Origin: JBBRMQ01 sp038230775
Lineage (GTDB): Bacteria > Acidobacteriota > Thermoanaerobaculia > Gp7-AA8
Assembly (NCBI GenBank): GCA_038230775.1
Contig: JBBRMQ010000033.1
Span: forward strand, 1 to 24,843
Length of the DNA: 24,843 bases
Direction: 5' to 3'
Part shown: positions 8,431 through 15,991 of the stretch, piece after piece
Layout of the letters: every line of letters begins with the position of its first letter
Numbering within the stretch: position 1 is the stretch's first letter
Notes under the pieces: model-generated
The model's database searches: none
Told to the model about the DNA's origin: nothing
Seen by the model: the letters and a program-made list of their open reading frames with translations, nothing else
Position numbers and translations under genes: made by a program

Positions 8431-10647
8431 ATGATCGGTCGGACGATGTCTCACTACCGAGTGATCTCCAAGCTCGGTAGCGGCGGAATGGGTGTGGTTT
8501 ACGAAGCGGAGGACTCGACACTCGGACGCCGTGTCGCCCTGAAATTCCTTCCTGCTGAATTCGCGCAGGACAGCGCCATGCTCGAACGTTTTCAGCGCGA
8601 GGCCCGGGCAGCATCCGCGCTCAACCATCCCGGCATCTGCACGGTGCACGCGATCGACCAGCATGAGGGGCAGCATTTCATCGCCATGGAACTGCTGGAG
8701 GGTGAAACGCTCGGCGAGCGCATCCGCCGCCAGCGGCTGGATCTCCCCCAGATGCTCGATATCGCCATCCAGATCGCGGACGCGCTCGAGTCGGCGCACG
8801 CCAAGGGCATCGTGCACCGCGACATCAAGCCGGCGAACATCTTCATCAACTCGCGCGGCCAGGCGAAGATCCTCGACTTCGGCCTGGCGAAGATACAGCT
8901 CCGGCGAACGGGACCGGGTGCCCCTGAAGAAATGACCGCTGCGCGTGGTGACGAACTGACGAAAGCGGGCACCGCGATGGGCACCGTCTCGTACATGTCG
9001 CCAGAGCAGGCTCGGGCGCAAATGACCGATGCGCGCAGCGATATCTTTTCGTTCGGCGCAGTCCTCTATCAGATGGCGACGGGCGCGGTGCCGTTCCCGG
9101 GGGAAACATCGGCCGTCGTCTTCGACGCGATTCTCAATCGGGACCCCGTGCGAGTGGAGGAGCTCAATCCTGCTCTGCCGGCGCAGCTCGGACGGATCCT
9201 CGAGAAGGCTCTGGAGAAAGACCGCAACCTTCGATACCAAAGCGCCACCGACATCAAAACCGATCTGATGCGCCTCAAGCGCGACGTCGATTCTGCTGCC
9301 AGACCCGCGGTGGAAAGCGGCGCGCGCCGCGTCGTCGCAGCGGCGCCCGCGAAATCGATCGCCGTTCTCTACTTCGAGAATCTCAGCGGCGTCAAGGAAG
9401 ATGAGTACCTCCGCGACGGCGTTACCGAAGACATCATCACCGAGCTGTCGAAGATCAAAGGATTGCAGATCTTCTCGCGGGCCACGGTGCTCGCGTACCG
9501 CGATAAGACCGTGACTCCTGCCGCCATCGGCCAGCAGCTCAGTGCCGCGTACGTACTGACCGGCAGCTTGCGACGCGCAGGCGTGCGACTGCGCATCAAT
9601 GCGCAACTGGTCGATACCCACACGGATTTTCCGCTGTGGTCCGAACGGTACGACCGCGAGATGAAGGACGTCTTTGAAGTGCAGGATGAGATTGCACGAA
9701 AGATTGCCGAAGCGCTGCGCGTCACTCTCTCGCCGCAGGAAGAAAAAGCGCTCGCCGCCCGACCGACCGAAGATCTGCAGGCCTACGACCTCTACCTGCG
9801 TGGAAAGAGCTACGCGCGGCGGCTGACGCGGCAGGACATGGAGTTCGCGCTGCAGATGTTCGAGAACGCGGTGTCGATCGACCCCGACTTCGCGCTTTCC
9901 CACGCGGCGATCGCGAATGTCTGTGCGCAATACCACTATCACTATGATCGCGCCTCCCACTGGCTCGAGCGCGCCTACGAAGCCGCGAACCGCGCCGCCC
10001 GCCTGGGGCCTGACCTGGCCGAGGTGCAAGTGGCCGAGGGATGGATTCTGTACGCCGACGCGAATTTCGACGCGGCCAATCTGCGCGCGCGAGCGGCGAT
10101 CGACCGCAAGCCCGACTGCGAAGGCGCTTATTACCTTCTTGGCCGCATCCTCTTCGCGGCCGGGCGCTATGTCGATCTGGTGGAGATTATGGACGATGCC
10201 TTGAAGATGGCGGGCGACGACTACAACGTCTACGTTCCCATCAACAACGCCCTCGGAGCCCTTGGGAAACCGGAAGCCCTCCGCAACGTGACGCAGCAAC
10301 AGGCCGAGGTCATCGAGCGCCATCTCCGGAACGTCCCGGAAGATGCACGGGCGCGAACCCTTCTCGCAGGCGCCTACTCGAAGCTCAACCGCCTGGAAGA
10401 GGCGAACCGCGAAGCGAACCTCGCGGCGGCTCTGCGGCCGAACGAGGCAACCGTGCTCTACAACCTCGCCTGCGTCTATTGCCAGCTCGATCGAAAGGAA
10501 GAGGCGCTGACAGCGTTGCGAAAAGCGTGGGATGGCGGGTTCACCGATCCCGCGTGGGCCCGGCGTGATCCCGACCTCGCGCTGCTCCACGGCGATCCGC
10601 AGTTCGAAACCCTCTATCCCCCTCCGGCAGCAGAGAAAAAATCGTAA
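8431..10647 (+). CDS. Kinase 3: PknB-type Ser/Thr kinase with TolB-like domain and TPR repeats, no TM
   Basis: This 738-residue protein has an intact kinase domain (about 9-270): GSGGMGVVY, VALK lysine K38, HRDIKPAN with D131, DFG D149 and SYMSPEQ. At about 307-435 comes the domain seen in many adenylate cyclases and CadC-like proteins and often called TolB-like. It begins KSIAVLYFENLSG, with DGVTEDIITELS, YVLTGSLRR and WSERYDRE in the standard order. Residues about 445-730 are TPR-like helical repeats (AYDLYLRGKSYARR, DFALSHAAIANVC, ATVLYNLACVYCQLDRKEEAL). No TM segment is visible between kinase and TolB-like part, so it is probably cytoplasmic, with the TPRs as protein-binding scaffold. Kinase 4 has the same layout but with a TM helix. 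Substrates are unknown. The long open frame on the opposite strand is a GC-skew shadow. Confidence 0.93.
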   Translation: MIGRTMSHYRVISKLGSGGMGVVYEAEDSTLGRRVALKFLPAEFAQDSAMLERFQREARAASALNHPGICTVHAIDQHEGQHFIAMELLEGETLGERIRRQRLDLPQMLDIAIQIADALESAHAKGIVHRDIKPANIFINSRGQAKILDFGLAKIQLRRTGPGAPEEMTAARGDELTKAGTAMGTVSYMSPEQARAQMTDARSDIFSFGAVLYQMATGAVPFPGETSAVVFDAILNRDPVRVEELNPALPAQLGRILEKALEKDRNLRYQSATDIKTDLMRLKRDVDSAARPAVESGARRVVAAAPAKSIAVLYFENLSGVKEDEYLRDGVTEDIITELSKIKGLQIFSRATVLAYRDKTVTPAAIGQQLSAAYVLTGSLRRAGVRLRINAQLVDTHTDFPLWSERYDREMKDVFEVQDEIARKIAEALRVTLSPQEEKALAARPTEDLQAYDLYLRGKSYARRLTRQDMEFALQMFENAVSIDPDFALSHAAIANVCAQYHYHYDRASHWLERAYEAANRAARLGPDLAEVQVAEGWILYADANFDAANLRARAAIDRKPDCEGAYYLLGRILFAAGRYVDLVEIMDDALKMAGDDYNVYVPINNALGALGKPEALRNVTQQQAEVIERHLRNVPEDARARTLLAGAYSKLNRLEEANREANLAAALRPNEATVLYNLACVYCQLDRKEEALTALRKAWDGGFTDPAWARRDPDLALLHGDPQFETLYPPPAAEKKS

Positions 10648-10669
10648 CCGGTTTGCTGAGCTGGAGCGC

Positions 10670-10985
10670 TACTTTCGAAGAGCTCGCGCCAGTTCATCAC
10701 GATGTCCAGTGGCAACGCGGAGCGATCGGCGTTGTTCAGGATGAGCAGCCGGGCTCCAGCGCGGGGTTCCCGCCTCGCCGGGCGAGACCTGCCACTCTAC
10801 CCGCCGCGGACGGAAATCGGATCACGTACACCTGCGCGCGTCCGTTCTCGTCGCAAACGTAGGCCAGCCAGCGGCAGTCAGGCGAGAAGACGCCGCCGCC
10901 CGCTTGCGCTGCCGAGTGCGGGAACGAGACCGGTTTACGATCGCCGTCCAACCGCAGATAGCAGACATCGAGACCGGTGTCCGGC
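10670..10985 (-). pseudogene. Multiply frameshifted propeller C-terminus of a lost kinase
   Basis: Three minus-strand frames line up in the order of a kinase-type propeller end. Frame a (about 10985-10800) reads DVCYLRLDGDRKPVSF, GGGVFSPDCRWLAYV and QVYVIRFPSAAGR. Frame b (about 10803-10755) reads VEWQVSPGEAGTPRWS. Frame c (about 10757-10670) reads RLLILNNADRSALPLDIV, then MNWRELF. The known family pattern is SPDGRWLAYVSDESG..EVYV..FP...W.VS..GG..PRW, followed by a hydrophobic LNW tail, so all three pieces belong to one former gene. The sequence between PRW and the tail is shortened, implying an internal deletion. One blade glycine is now a cysteine (SPDC). It points toward kinase 3, opposite to that gene. 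Confidence 0.8.
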
Positions 10986-11076
10986 GGCTGCAGATCAAAA
11001 AGGGAGGAAACTTTGCTATTCCCGCTTGAAACGAAACGCCGACCAGCGAGGGATGACGCGAAGATTTCCGATCGCG

Positions 11077-11231
11077 GCGAGAAAGACCCGGCATTTCTCT
11101 GGCTCGAGAAATCGTTCGCGGAACGATCGGCAGCGATGATGTTCCTGCGCATTGAGCCCATGCTCGACCCTTTGCGCTCCGACCCGCGCTTCGCCGAACT
11201 CTCACGTCGGGTCGACGCCGCGCGGCGGTGA
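11077..11231 (+). pseudogene. C-terminal tail of a kinase/TPR protein (fragment)
   Basis: The plus-strand frame reads GEKDPAFLWLEKSFAERSA, FLRIEPMLDPLRSDPRF and AELSRRVDAARR, then a TGA at 11229-11231. This is the usual last helix pair of kinase-TPR proteins (pattern G..D.A..WLEKA..ER......L...P.FDPLRSDPRF..L.RRV). Upstream in frame there is only unrelated sequence, and no start or kinase domain is present. It abuts the opposite-strand propeller relic, so two unrelated gene ends are joined here. It differs from the tails of kinases 3 and 4. Confidence 0.75.
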
Positions 11232-11370
11232 CCTGCCGTTCGGTCAGGCGTGGGACTCTTTCGCGAACGATACGCTCAACCCATCCGTGCACTGATCCCT
11301 CCTTCGGCGAATGGCTGCGCGTCGCAGGCGACTCTCCCGTCGACACGTCTCACGACCAGTCGCAGGTTCC

Positions 11371-11532
11371 GTGGGAAAAGTGGAAGTTCACGTCAACGAT
11401 GCTAGTCGCCTGCAAGCCGACTTCGTCAACGGAACGTTCAGCGGAAACACGCTGACAGGCACCCTCACGATTCATGCGCCAGGTTTCGAACATCCGGTCA
11501 CAAGCACATTGACGTCGACGAAGGTACAGTGA
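11371..11532 (+). pseudogene. Unrecognised C-terminal protein fragment
   Basis: The frame reads VEVHVNDASRLQADFVNGTF, SGNTLTGTLTIHAPGFEHPV and a short TSTLTSTKVQ tail before its stop. It looks like the beta-rich end of a secreted or lipoprotein-type protein, with alternating polar and hydrophobic residues and a G/T-rich 'GTFSGNTLTGTLTI' pattern. The in-frame upstream part is arginine-rich and not protein-like, and no credible start or Shine-Dalgarno is visible. It is therefore more likely a relic than a small gene. I do not recognise the family. Between 11232 and 11370 I see nothing else. Confidence 0.4.
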
Positions 11533-11547
11533 TCTTCTGATCCGCTC

Positions 11548-14007
11548 TTACTTCGCTCCGTACTTTGCCAGCAGCGCGCGCGTTTGCGGCTGCGCTGCAA
11601 ACGGCGCGAACATCGGGGACCATGCGACGAACCGAGCGCACGCAGGATCTTGCTCGAACGCCCGCGTCAGGTAGGCACGTGCTTCGTCGGGATGGGCAGC
11701 GGTCGCGTAGAACGAGCCGATGATCAGTTCGTAATCGACAGCCGGACTCAACACCATGACCTGCGAGAACTTCTTCTCCGCTTCCGCGTCGCGCCCGCGC
11801 CGCAGATCGATCGCGCCGAGCACCAGCGTCTCGATGGCCGAGGGCGTACGGCCGCGAATCAACTCCTGCATTCCGCGCTCAGCTTCGTCGATGCGATTCA
11901 AGGCAATCAGCGTTTCACTCCGCTGGCGGCGGACCTGCAGTGAGGTCGGAAGCATCCGTAATGCTTCATCGGCCGCCTCGAGAGCCCTCTGCGGCTGTCC
12001 TCCCCACCGAAGGCTTCCGATGCGGTTGGCATACGCGGCCGCGAACCTCGGGTCGACGGCGATCGCCTGGCGATAGTAGTTGTCCGCGAGCGTGACATTG
12101 CGATCGCGCGCGCAGCCCCACACGGGCGATGTGTAGAAGCTGTCGCCGAGCAGCGCGTACCCCTCCGCCTGACGCGGATTCAGTTCGATCGCCCGTTGGG
12201 CTTCCGCTCTCCACGCGCCGTTCTGACCGTTCTCGCGGTGCGCCAGAGCCAACGCCACATGCGCGTCGTAGAGCGACGGATTCATTTCTGCGGCACGCTG
12301 CGCAGCCAAGATCGACTGGCGACGGTGTTCGTGACCCGGGTCTCCTGTAACGGACGCCGGCCCCGCGAGACGGGCGTGCGTTTTCGCAAGAAGCGCCCAT
12401 GCCTGTGCATACTCGGGGTCGAGCGCGACCGCCCTTTTCAGCCGATCGACCACATCGGTCGTCACGTCGCCGCCGCCGTAAAGCATTCGCGCCTCGATGA
12501 AGGCCTGATACGCCTCGACCGATGAGGTCTCGTGGCTCTTGACGTAGGTGGACTTCCCCGAAGCGAGTCTCGTCGCGAATCGGCGTGCCAGATCATCCTC
12601 TAGCTGCAGGATGTTCGCGAAGCGATCGATGACACTCTCCTGCGCACCGATCGTGGCGGCATCGATGTCCGCCAGTCGTGCGACGACTTTGATGTCGTCA
12701 CCGACTCTTTGATAGCTCCCGTGCACGTAATACTTCACATGCAGCAGCTCAACGAGCCGGCGAACGACGTTTGCGTCGAGCGGGCTGACTTGCCGGACCG
12801 ACTGCTGTTTGTACAGCTCCGCAACACGATCGGGATTGACCACGATCAAGTCTTCGAGGGACTGAAGTCCGTACGTCAGCGAGATCGCCAGCGCTGGCGA
12901 AAGCCAGTCGTCTCCCGGGTTCTGCGTCAGGTTTTCAAACGGGAGCACGACCACACGAGTCCCCCTGCCCGTTGCCGGAGCATTGGCTACGGGAGGAACC
13001 GGCGGAGCTGAGGCCTTGTCGTGAACGATGCGATCGCGGTTCAGCATGACGACCGACGCAACCGCGATGACGAGACCAACGACCACTGCGGCAAGCCGAA
13101 GTTTCCCGCGAGGCGAAACAGCCTCGGCCTCAATCTGCTTTTGAAAGGAGGCGAGATCCGTGCAAAGCTCGTTGGCCGTCGGGTATCGTTCCTCGCTCCT
13201 CTTGCGCAGTAACTTCGTCGTGATCCGCCGCAGCTCCTCGGGCGCGTGAAGGGGTGGATGTTCCTTGCCGAGGATCGCCGCAACGACATCGCTGCCGGTC
13301 GATCCTTCGAACGGACGCCGGCCGCTCAACATCTCAAAGAGGACGACGCCCAGACTCCACTGATCGGTTCGCGCGTCCACGTGCTGGCCGCGCAACTGCT
13401 CGGGCGACATGTATGGCGTGGTTCCCATCACCACGCCAGTCACGGTCTGCAGTGCGGTGGTTTCATCCGCAGGAGGAGCCAATGTCTCGGACAACTTCGC
13501 CAGACCGAAGTCCAGAACCTTCACGTAGCCGTCCGGCCGGAGCATGATGTTCTCCGGTTTGATGTCGCGATGGACCACGCCCGCCGTATGGGTGGCTCGG
13601 AGGGCGGATGCGACTTGTGAGGCCACGCGAACGACCTCGGACAACTGCAACGGTCCGTGCGCCATGCGCTCCCGCAGCGTCTCCCCTTCCACCAGTTCCG
13701 AGGCGATGAACTGGACGCCGTCGTGCTCACCGAGCTCGTGAATCGTCAGGATGTTCGGATGATTGAGGCTCGATGCGGCCCGCGCTTCCTGGCGGAAACG
13801 ATGCACGCGCCCGGCGTCGCTCGTGTATCGCGATGAGAGAAACTTGAGCGCTACACGGCGATCCAGACGCGTGTCGAGCGCGACATAGACTTCACCCATT
13901 CCCCCGGCGCCCACCATTTCGACAATGCGATACGAACCGACGGTGGTACCGATCAGTGAGGCCGATGGCGAGTGTTCGGTGAATTCTCCCACGTTGTCCG
14001 TATTCAT
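11548..14007 (-). CDS. Kinase 4: PknB-type Ser/Thr kinase, TM, TolB-like domain, TPR repeats
   Basis: With the ATG at 14007 the product has 819 residues. A TTG at 14079 would add 24 residues of poor composition and falls one base after a -10-like box, so I reject it. The kinase domain covers about 26-285: GAGGMGEVY, VALK lysine K55, HRDIKPEN with D148, DFG D166 and PYMSPEQ. A TM helix at about 303-322 follows PRGKLRL. The TolB-like domain starts near 349 (RVVVLPFENLTQNPGDDWLS), with YVHGSYQRVGDDIKVVARL inside. TPR-like repeats fill about 475-815 (AYQAFIEARMLY, AIELNPRQAEGYALLGDSF, AIAVDPRFAAAYANRIGSL). The C-terminal sensor part should therefore lie outside the cytoplasmic membrane. A repeated upstream element and a palindrome in its leader suggest specific regulation. 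Confidence 0.92.
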   Translation of the reverse strand: MNTDNVGEFTEHSPSASLIGTTVGSYRIVEMVGAGGMGEVYVALDTRLDRRVALKFLSSRYTSDAGRVHRFRQEARAASSLNHPNILTIHELGEHDGVQFIASELVEGETLRERMAHGPLQLSEVVRVASQVASALRATHTAGVVHRDIKPENIMLRPDGYVKVLDFGLAKLSETLAPPADETTALQTVTGVVMGTTPYMSPEQLRGQHVDARTDQWSLGVVLFEMLSGRRPFEGSTGSDVVAAILGKEHPPLHAPEELRRITTKLLRKRSEERYPTANELCTDLASFQKQIEAEAVSPRGKLRLAAVVVGLVIAVASVVMLNRDRIVHDKASAPPVPPVANAPATGRGTRVVVLPFENLTQNPGDDWLSPALAISLTYGLQSLEDLIVVNPDRVAELYKQQSVRQVSPLDANVVRRLVELLHVKYYVHGSYQRVGDDIKVVARLADIDAATIGAQESVIDRFANILQLEDDLARRFATRLASGKSTYVKSHETSSVEAYQAFIEARMLYGGGDVTTDVVDRLKRAVALDPEYAQAWALLAKTHARLAGPASVTGDPGHEHRRQSILAAQRAAEMNPSLYDAHVALALAHRENGQNGAWRAEAQRAIELNPRQAEGYALLGDSFYTSPVWGCARDRNVTLADNYYRQAIAVDPRFAAAYANRIGSLRWGGQPQRALEAADEALRMLPTSLQVRRQRSETLIALNRIDEAERGMQELIRGRTPSAIETLVLGAIDLRRGRDAEAEKKFSQVMVLSPAVDYELIIGSFYATAAHPDEARAYLTRAFEQDPACARFVAWSPMFAPFAAQPQTRALLAKYGAK

Positions 14008-14041
14008 TGGGCCGGTGGAGTGATGAGTGCGATTTCCGCGT

Positions 14042-14055
14042 CTGTCTTGAGACAG
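14042..14055. promoter_or_regulatory. Perfect 6+2+6 palindrome in the kinase 4 leader
   Basis: CTGTCT-TG-AGACAG lies between the -10-like box at 14081-14086 and the ATG at 14007. With a 2-base spacer it is too tight for a stable RNA hairpin, so a dimeric protein operator is the better reading. The core GTCT-NN-AGAC resembles the inner dyad of the repeated element just upstream (GTCTGCAGAT). The binding protein is unknown. Confidence 0.4.
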
Positions 14056-14080
14056 GCGCGAGGACACCTCCAGATTCAAG

Positions 14081-14145
14081 ATCTTACAACCGTCGGGACT
14101 TGTCTCGACACGTCTGCAGATTGCGAAACTAGACGAAAAATAGAC
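14081..14145 (-). repeat. Conserved 65-bp promoter-like element, copy A (upstream of kinase 4)
   Basis: Hand alignment to 20896-20959 gives about 49 identical columns of 61 over the core, with two single-base gaps. On the plus strand it contains GTCTCGAC, then a dyad GTCTGCAGAT, TGCGAA, AGACGAAAAAT and GAC. Read on the minus strand the T-rich block comes first, the dyad next, and a TAAGAT -10-like hexamer (complement of 14081-14086) last, directed at kinase 4. It is noncoding in both copies and lies at a gene's 5' side in both. A promoter with an operator is my reading; a small dispersed repeat is the alternative. Confidence 0.6.
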
Positions 14146-14528
14146 ACGAGCCGCCCGCGGCGTGCCGACGACAGCGACGTCAACCGATGATAATGATGAT
14201 GATTCGCGGGCTGGTTCCTTCGTCGCACCTTTCTACAGCAGGGTGAATGCTCGCCTCGTGGTGATGGGGTGCCTGAAATGCAAGATCTCCTTCTCACCCG
14301 AGTCGCGTCGCATCTCGTCGCGAATCTCACCGGCGGGTGGGTCCAGCTACTGATCGAGACGACGACACCTTCAGCGTTCCGATGGTCGTGATTCCAATGA
14401 TCGTATTCGGCGTTCTGTCTCCATGAGTTCTGAGCGTCTTCCGCGCGCGGAACCACCAGAGTGATGAAGGCAACGAATAACGAGATGTTTCGTCCTGGCG
14501 AGGTTTTCAATAGGCTTTGACGAATTGG
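14146..14528. other. Noncoding gap with no recognised feature
   Basis: This lies between the 5' side of kinase 4 and the 3' end of the MFS gene. Open frames exist on both strands, but none has a homologue I recognise, a Shine-Dalgarno, or sensible composition. A short GAT/AAT-rich run (TGATAATGATGATGATT, near 14187-14203) stands out from the GC-rich surroundings without an evident role. I see no terminator hairpin after the MFS stop. Confidence 0.5.
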
Positions 14529-15773
14529 TTACGACGCTGTCTTTCTCTGCGATCCGCCTTCACGAACAAATCTGAGTAACGCGATGGAGAGGAAGCCGAG
14601 CACTCCGCAGATGACGAACGCGACGCGCAACCCGAGCGCCTGCGCCAGAAAGCCGATGAGAAGAGGGCCGAGCATGTCTCCGAGCTCCTTGAACGATCCG
14701 GCGGCACCGAGGGTCGCCGCTACACGACCTTCGTCGGCGAGCTTGCTGACCATGGCATCGGTATTCGTCCAGACGGTGCCGACGCCGATTCCACCGAGGA
14801 CGGCGACGACAATGAGCAGCGGGCCGGAAGTGAAAGGGATCAGGACGACTCCGGTGGCGGAGAGCACCAGTCCGCCAAAGATCACGCGGAGCGGGTTGAC
14901 GCGATCCGCAAGGCGGCCAGCGAGCGGTTGCACGAGCAGATAGGACAGTGTCGCCGCGCCGATGATGAAGCCGTTTCTCAGTTGGTCGTATCCAAGTGTA
15001 TTGACGTACACCGGCAGAAACCCGAAGAGGATCCCGACGAGGAACATGTTGACGACGATGATCAGATACCAAGGAAGCAGCGTGCGGTTTTTGAAGACTG
15101 AGACAAACTGCGCCAGAGAAAATTCATCGTCGTCGTCCTTGAATTCCGCCGAAGCTGGCACCTTCGGCAGGGTGAGGGAGAGGACGAATCCCAAAACGCC
15201 GATACCGAAGCAGGCGAGGAAGATCATCTTGAAATTCGTGGCCCACACAATCAACCCGCCGATGATTGGACTCAGAACATACCCTGCGCCTTTAATGGCG
15301 TTGTAAACTCCGAACGTCTGCCCGCGAGACTGTGGGAAGTACGCCGCGACGAGCGCTGCGGAGACGATGGAGAGGGCCGCAGCGCCCATTCCCTGCAGGA
15401 AACGGATGAGGAGAAGCAGCCTCGGGTCGACCGCGAAAAATCCAAGCGAGGCGACGGAGAACAGGGCAATGCCTGTCAGCATCGTGGGCTTCATTCCGCT
15501 CCGATCCGCGATGAATCCGAAAACCGGTTTGGCGATAATCTCCGCAAAATCGTAGATGGCGATGAGAAGACCGATCATGGCCAGTCCGATGCCGACCTGC
15601 TTGGCGTAGACCGGCAGGTTCACTGCGACGACATGGGCGCCGAATGACGTCACGAAGGCGACGAAACCGAGGACGAACAGTGTCCAGCGCGGGAACCGAA
15701 TGCGGTCGGTTTGCGCGGTCGGATCGACGCCAGTTCCACTCGAGCTCGAGTTGTTGGTCGTTGGGATCACCAT
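14529..15773 (-). CDS. MFS transporter (substrate unknown)
   Basis: This 414-residue major facilitator protein has about 12 hydrophobic segments starting at residue ~31. The conserved loop between helices 2 and 3 reads GFIADRSGMKP, the MFS motif A. Its counterpart in the second half is GRLADRVNPLRV, after LVQPLA. The central cytoplasmic loop is acidic (EFKDDDDEFS). The ATG at 15773 is preceded by GGAGGG 10 bases away, a plausible if long spacing. The N-terminus is a Ser/Thr/Asn-rich cytoplasmic tail (NNSSSSGTG). Nothing in the sequence fixes the substrate; the general fold resembles drug- or metabolite-efflux MFS members. It stands alone between two kinases. Confidence 0.9.
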   Translation of the reverse strand: MVIPTTNNSSSSGTGVDPTAQTDRIRFPRWTLFVLGFVAFVTSFGAHVVAVNLPVYAKQVGIGLAMIGLLIAIYDFAEIIAKPVFGFIADRSGMKPTMLTGIALFSVASLGFFAVDPRLLLLIRFLQGMGAAALSIVSAALVAAYFPQSRGQTFGVYNAIKGAGYVLSPIIGGLIVWATNFKMIFLACFGIGVLGFVLSLTLPKVPASAEFKDDDDEFSLAQFVSVFKNRTLLPWYLIIVVNMFLVGILFGFLPVYVNTLGYDQLRNGFIIGAATLSYLLVQPLAGRLADRVNPLRVIFGGLVLSATGVVLIPFTSGPLLIVVAVLGGIGVGTVWTNTDAMVSKLADEGRVAATLGAAGSFKELGDMLGPLLIGFLAQALGLRVAFVICGVLGFLSIALLRFVREGGSQRKTAS

Positions 15774-15930
15774 GCTTGACTCTCCCTCCAGGCGTGCAGA
15801 TCCTCTCTTAATTCGGGACGAGTGGCGACGTCTCTTGAGTTTAACTTTCGCCTGGTTCGTTGTCCGCGGACGGGTCGAGCCGCGATTGGTGCCAGGTCGC
15901 GTTCATTCGCTGATGCTTAATGTTTTAGGT

Positions 15931-15964
15931 GTTGAGCTGATCAGGATCGAACTGACGACCTCCC
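15931..15964 (-). pseudogene. tRNA-like 3' relic (T-arm plus acceptor 3' strand)
   Basis: Read on the minus strand, GTCAG-TTCGATC-CTGAT forms a T-arm with a 5-bp stem (one G-U) and the canonical 7-base TTCRANY-type loop (complement of 15940-15956). It is followed at once by CAGCTCA, the right length for the acceptor 3' strand. GGGAGGTC before it resembles the variable region. No matching 5' acceptor strand (TGAGCTG) is found at tRNA distance; the kinase 5 stop codon lies there instead. A weak D-arm-like CACCTGGTG occurs nearby. I read this as a truncated tRNA gene or a tRNA-derived attachment-site remnant, not a functional tRNA. Confidence 0.45.
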
Positions 15965-15991
15965 GGTACGCGCTCGCTTGCACCAGGTGAC

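Noticed and set aside
8308..10590. 760-residue open frame on the minus strand opposite kinase 3
   Set aside because: Kinase 3 on the plus strand has full catalytic motifs, TolB-like and TPR domains. The antisense frame is His/Arg/Asp-rich without motifs, as expected from strong GC bias at third codon positions.
14008..14079. TTG start for kinase 4 at 14079
   Set aside because: It would add 24 unlikely residues, has no ribosome binding site and lies one base after the -10-like TAAGAT, too close for any transcript to include it.
14076..14510. 144-residue minus-strand frame with a hydrophobic start (NISLFVAFITLVV) as a possible small exported protein
   Set aside because: After the first 25 residues the composition is His/Arg/Ser-rich without pattern, there is no Shine-Dalgarno, and it overlaps the conserved noncoding element A.
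15700..15990. Plus-strand open frame ending in an IELTTSR-type sequence
   Set aside because: It is an antisense reading of the MFS 5' region and the tRNA-like relic; such spurious frames are common artefacts of tRNA antisense sequence.
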